64,000 bases of DNA from Trogon surrucura. Taxonomy: Eukaryota; Chordata; Aves; Trogoniformes; Trogonidae. Under the pieces are notes generated by a model. It made no database searches and was not told the DNA's origin. It was given only the letters and a program-made list of their open reading frames with translations. The translations under genes and the position numbers were made by a program. Below are positions 56,401-62,400 of the stretch, in pieces (positions within the stretch are counted from its first letter, which is position 1; each line of letters opens with the position of its first letter). The DNA is taken from positions 160,216,912 through 160,280,911 of the forward strand of contig CM036617.1 of NCBI GenBank assembly GCA_020746105.1. The letters are read 5' to 3'.

Positions 56401-59400
56401 CCACATGGCTGGTCCATGTTCCAGCTGGCCTGGACCATCAGACAGACAGAGAACAATAGAAAGTCCTACGGCTAATACTCCTCCAAAAATCCAAGCTTCT
56501 GGCTCCATAAAAGTGATTTACAGCTATAAATAGTTCCTTTCAGTGTAAGTCCATGCTGCTGTGCCTGAGTGGCTAAGACTCATCCCCAAGGTCCAGAATG
56601 AAACCTGCCTGGAAAAGTTTCAGATCCTTATAGCACCATGAACTGAAGATATAAGGAAGGAATCAAAACTATATCCTCTGCATAAATGGAAAATTATTTC
56701 TTATGAACCTTAAGTGCTCTTTACTTTTTGCAAGAAAGTATATATTGCCAGAAGTTCCAGTAAGTTCTGGTTTCAAAAAGATGTTGAGATTAAGCCTTTC
56801 TAAGCTATATACATTGGGGCAGTGTGGGACAAGGGGGAGGAAGTGGTGAACTAGAATTTTTCTGTACACCTGGGAATGAAGGAACTAAATATTTTAAATT
56901 TTGACCTTACAAGAATAATGGAGGCTGCAGTGAATTTGCCATTTGTAACGACACCGAGCTGACAGGAAGGACCTGCACCTGCAAAAAAAACTACATTGGA
57001 GATGGATTTAAGTGCCGAGGCAATATCTTCCAGGTAAAGTGCTGAATGTGCTTGCTGTTCCTTATTTTTCTTCAGATAGCCATTTAGTACAATGGGTGTC
57101 TCTTGAAACATGTAATTTTTTTTTTAACTAGTTGGTAAATTTATCCCAGAATTTGCAATAATTCCAATCCAAGAAACCAGGAATAGGAACAGGATGCTGC
57201 AAAATAACCTTACTTGCCTCCAAAAAAAAAAAACAACAACAAACAAGAAAAAAGTTGCAACCATTATGACCACAGTACCGGGGAGTTAATACTTGTACTT
57301 TTAGGTTTCAAAGAAGCCTGTTCTTTGAAAGAGCCAGGTAAGAAAAGTAATGCAGATGGGCAATGTTTATTCCAAGACAGAAGTTCTCTTTCTTTTCCAA
57401 GTGCTGCATTTGGTTTTATTCCACAGATGTTGCCCCACATTTGCAGCACTGTTATAAAGTCTTGTTCTTGATTGCAGGAACTTCTCAGGAACTCCAACAC
57501 ATCTAGGTTTTATTTCCATTTAGAGGTAAGAAAAGATCAAGTAATCTTTTTTTTTCCTTTTTTTTTTTTTGGGGGGGGGGGTGTGTTCTCTTTTTTTGCC
57601 TCAAGGATGGAATCTGCTAACATCTTTTAACTTAATTGAAACTGGATTTGGATCACCAGCCTAATATCAGAGATGCTAATCAGATCACTAATATTAGAGA
57701 TACTATGAACTCTAGAGGATTAGTAATAAGGATAAATATCCCAGAGAAACGTAACGCCACCACACCAGGCATAAATCTAAAGCTTTCGCCCATTCACAGT
57801 CTGAGATCTTCCAGCCCATCTCATTAATGTGAGCAAATACTACTCCTCCTCTACCTATGCTGTATTTCTAAACTGAGATGCTGTTTTCAGCTGTCCCTTG
57901 GAAATATCGCAGGGTGCTGCTGTGTGTTGCTAAACAGGCAATGTGCAGCACCAGTTCTCGCTGTTTTTTGGAGACTAGGAGCAGTAACTCTCCTCTTATC
58001 CCACGCCACAGGGCAGCACAAATCTAGCCTGCTAGCCCAAAGATTCCTGTTCCAGCTTTGATTGTGCTACAATGGCAAAATGATTGCTTCATCTCATTTT
58101 AGAAGAGCTCTCTTATTTTAGTTTGTCAGCAGCCATTGCAATGTGCCTACAGTACCCCAGGTCCTTTGTCCTTCTAACAGTAACTAATCTACTCCGAGAT
58201 ACAAGCAACCACATTATCAGCTAAATGCGTGTACAAACAGATGCATATATCCACTCTTGACTATCTGAAGATGAAAGGGCAAGGGAACATGAATAAACCC
58301 AGGAAGGAATAGCCTTCCTCCTTATGCTTAGTGTTCATTGAGAGCTTTCCTTCTCCTGTTCATTATTGCAGAGGAAAAGGAGACTTGGCTAAACTTTTCC
58401 ACTTGATACCCAAGGGCAGTGGTGACAGACAAGGCTGGGAAGGGAACTCCACACTGTACAAGAGTTTCTCTTGCCCTTGTGTTTCAGGGACGGGAACCCA
58501 GCACGCAAGGGCAGCGGGGCTGTTGGCACCACTTCCCAGCGAGCAGGACTGTCCCCATCGCTGCGTCACATTACGTGCATTAACAACTCCTTACTGCTTT
58601 GTCCTCTTAAATTTGGCAGGCCTTGTCTATCAGAGATATTGCAGGCCCTGGCCCTTTCACTGTGTTCGTACCTCGCACAGACATACTAAACAGCGACCCA
58701 CGAGTAAGTAAGAGCACCAGAAGTTTTTGGTGAGCTGGCCATGAGTTTTTTGGTTCAGATGCCTTGCTCAGCTGCTCCTCCACTTTCTGCTGCAGGTCAA
58801 GGACTGGATTGCCAAAGGAGTGATGGCTCAAGTCCTCCGGTACCATATGGTGGGTTGTGCCAGTCTGCTGTACAGTGACCTGACAAGAGTCACCAACATC
58901 ACCTCTCTGCACGGCGACCCAATACACATCAGCTTCTCTCAGGTAACAGAGTGTGAAGAGGCAGGGAACAGAATAATAAAACACTCTGCTCTCATTCAGC
59001 TTCTTTAAAAAAAAATCTGAATGGTTCCCTTTCCTCCTCTAATGCACAAAAATAAATAGCATTAAAAGAAGATTGCACATTCAGCACTTATCTGCTATGT
59101 GAAGAGTGGAGTTGTACAACCCTTGCTTTGACACAAGATATTTTATCTTCAAACTTTGAATTTATGGGTATGATGATAGTTTCAAAAAGCAAAGAGCAAT
59201 TTATTAAAACTGTAGCTACTGTCTGTTTCAAAGAAAGGATGAGCTCACTGTACCAAAGATATCTGGCATCAGCCTCATCCACTCACCAGATGCCACAGAA
59301 AATATGTTCTTGTCTTTCCAGAATTCGCTGGTTTTGAACAACAATGCTGAAATTATACTTAGTGATGCCGTTGGCACAAATGGTGTGATCCATGTCATAA

Positions 59401-62400
59401 ACCAAATTCTGGTCCCATCACATATGCAGGATTTCCCCCTTAAGAAGGTATGTGCAGTTCATTGCCATTCTCAACCCAGGGGCCAAATGCCAGGTCTTGT
59501 ACTTTGGCTACAACAACCCCCAGCAGCACTACAGGCTTGGGGAGGAGTGGCTGGAGAGCTGCCAGGCAGAGAGGGACCTGAGGGTGTTGATGGACAGCAG
59601 CTGAACATGAGCCGGCAGTGTGCCCAGGTGGCCAAGAAGGCCAATGGCATCCTGGCCTGTGTCAGGAATGGTGTTGTCAGCAGGAGCAGGGAGGTGATCA
59701 TGCCCCTGTACTCGGCTTTGGTGAGGCCTCACCTCAAGTACTGTGTCCAGTTTTGGGCCCCTCACTACAAGAGGGACACTGAGGTGCTGGAGAGGGTACA
59801 GAGGCGGCTACCAAGCTGGTAAAGGGCTTAGAACAGAAGTCATATGAGGAAAGGCTGAGGGATCTGGGGCTGTTGAGCCTAGAGAAGAGGAGATTGAGGA
59901 GAGACCTCATCACTCTCTACAGCTACCTGAGGGGAGGTTGTAGAGAGGTGGGGGTTGATCTGTTCTCCCTAGTGGAGAGTGATAGGACAAGGGGAAATGG
60001 ATTTAAATTATGCCAGGGGAGGTTCAGGTTAGATATTGGGAAGAATTTCTATACTGAAAGGGTTGTAGTGAGGTGGACTGCGAACTGGCTAAGGGGAAGA
60101 AGCCAAAGAGTTGTGGTCAATGGGGCGGAGTCTGGTTGGAGGCCTGTATCCAGTGGAGTCCCTCAAGGGTCGGTACTGGGACCAGTATTATTCAATATAT
60201 TCATCGATGACTTGGATGAGGGACTAGAGAGTACTATCAGCAAGTTTGCTGATGACACCAAGCTGGGAGGAGTGGCTGACACACCAGAAGGCTGTGCTGC
60301 CATCCAGCGAGACCTGGACAGGCTGGAGGGATGGGTGGGGAAAAATTTAATGAAATATAACAAGGGTAGATGTAGGGTCTTGCATCTGGGTAGGAACAAC
60401 CCCAGGTTCCAGTATAAGTTGGGGAATGACTTATTAGAGAGTAGTGTAGGGGAAAGGGACCTGGGAGTCTTGGTGGACAGCAGGATGACCATGAGCCAGC
60501 AGTGTGCCCTTGTGGCCAGGAAGGCCAATGGCATCCTGGGGTGTATTAGAAGGGGGGTGGTTAGTAGGTCGAGAGAGGTTCTCCTTCCCCTCTACTCTGC
60601 CCTGGTGAGACCCCATCTGGAATACTGTGTCCAGTTCTGGGCCCCTCAGTTCAAGAAGGACAGGGAACTGCTGGAGAGAGTCCAGCACAGGGCAACTAGG
60701 ATGATTAAGGGAGTGGAGCATCTCCCTTATGAGAAAAGACTGAAGGAGCTGGGGCTCTTTAGTTTGGAGAAGAGGAGGCTGAGGGGTGACCTCATTAATG
60801 TTTACAAATATATCAAGGGTGAGTGTCACGAGGATGGAGCCAGGCTCTTCTCGGTGACAACCACTGATAGGACAAGGGGTAATGGGCTGAAACTGGAACA
60901 TAAGAGGTTCCACTTAAACTCGAGAAGAAACTTCTTCTCAGTGAGGGTGACGGAGCCCTGGAACAGGCTGCCCAGGGAGGTTGTGGAGTCTCCTTCTCTG
61001 GAGACATTCAAGACCTGCCTGGACACGTTCCTGTGTGGCATAGTCTAGGCATTCCTGCTCTGGCAGGGGGATTGGACTTGATGATCTTTCGAGGTCCCTT
61101 CCAATCCCTAACATTCTATGATTCTATGATTCTATGATTTTGTCAGCCATTGGAACAGGCTGCCCAAGGAGGTGGTTGAGTCACCGTCCCTGGAGGCGTT
61201 TAAGAGACGGGTGGATGTTGCATTGAGGGGAATCATTTAGTAGATTGATAGGGCTGGGACAAAGGCTGGACTCAATGATCCTCTAGGTCTCTTCCAGCTG
61301 ATAAAATTCTATGATTCTATTCTATAGGGGCTTTTTCATATAAATCACCTAAGTCATGATTCATGGGCTTTTTCCCATATAAATCATGTAAGTCACAAAA
61401 AAAAAAAAAAAAAGATACTAAAAAGACCATATACAAGCATTGTTTAACACTGCTGAACAGGTTAAATGTTATATTTAAAATTCATTCAGGAATTACAGTC
61501 ACACTAAGAACAGTCTAAGAGGACTTATGCACAAGGTTTTTACAGTGGCATTGATTTTATAACAAAAAGTGACTTACAGGGTAAAGCAAGCTCATATCTG
61601 CTTTTTAAATACCCATGTAATGTGTTTATCAGATAAATTACTAAATATGCCTTTTTTTGTAGGAAAGCCTTAAAATGGTTGCAGCCAAACATGGATACAT
61701 CCTGTTCAGCAGTTTGCTAGAGGTAAGAACACAAGAGACAGCAGCCATTGGGCAAAGTTTTTAAATACGTTTCTTGAAGAAGATAACACAGACATAGCAC
61801 ATGACATCAGTGACAGGATGGTGTTCAGTGAAGCCAAAAGGTCTGCAACACAGTACACAACCCTAGTCACCATGTAGTCCCTCTCCCACAGAATTGGGAG
61901 GCAATGACAAGCAGACCCACAGCCACCTTTCCCCTCCTCTCAGCTCTGTCTCGCCATATGCCAAATTACATGACCAAGGTTTAACCCATGTATGACTTTT
62001 TGAGCCCAAAGGTGGGCCATCAGCCTGGTTTTTGGTGGGCAGTCCTGGGTGATGAAGCACTTGTGAGAATCGGGTATATAATTCAACTTGACCGGCTCAA
62101 CTCAGGCATCTGTTTTTTAAAGTCATGGTGTTTGCAGGCTGGTGACCAGGCAGTCCCCAGGCCACTGCATCCCAGTTACACCACACGTTCACCCTATCGG
62201 GTCACTGTCATTTTAGATGGAGCAGTAATCCTCAACTCCAATTTTTGGTATATTGCAGAAAAAACAACCTGCTCAGGCTGATCAACGATCCTATTCACAA
62301 ACCCGTCACGCTCTTCTGGCCCACAGACACAGCTATCCGTGGACTGCCACAAGAGCAGCAGGACTTCCTCTTTAAGAAGTCCAACACAGACAAACTGGTG

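Larger units (their letters stand above)
54025..56913 (+). other. Intron 39 (2.9 kb)
   Basis: Contains a minus-strand CR1 fragment at 54918-55111, then a purine-rich stretch (about 55255-55410) with a 42-bp spaced direct repeat. The rest is unrecognised. Confidence 0.75.
59448..61662 (+). other. Intron 44 (2.2 kb), mostly CR1
   Basis: About 1.86 of 2.2 kb is CR1: a plus-strand copy interrupted by a second plus-strand copy. These are followed by a short tandem duplication, an A-run and about 230 bp of unrecognised sequence before the acceptor tttgtag. Confidence 0.9.
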
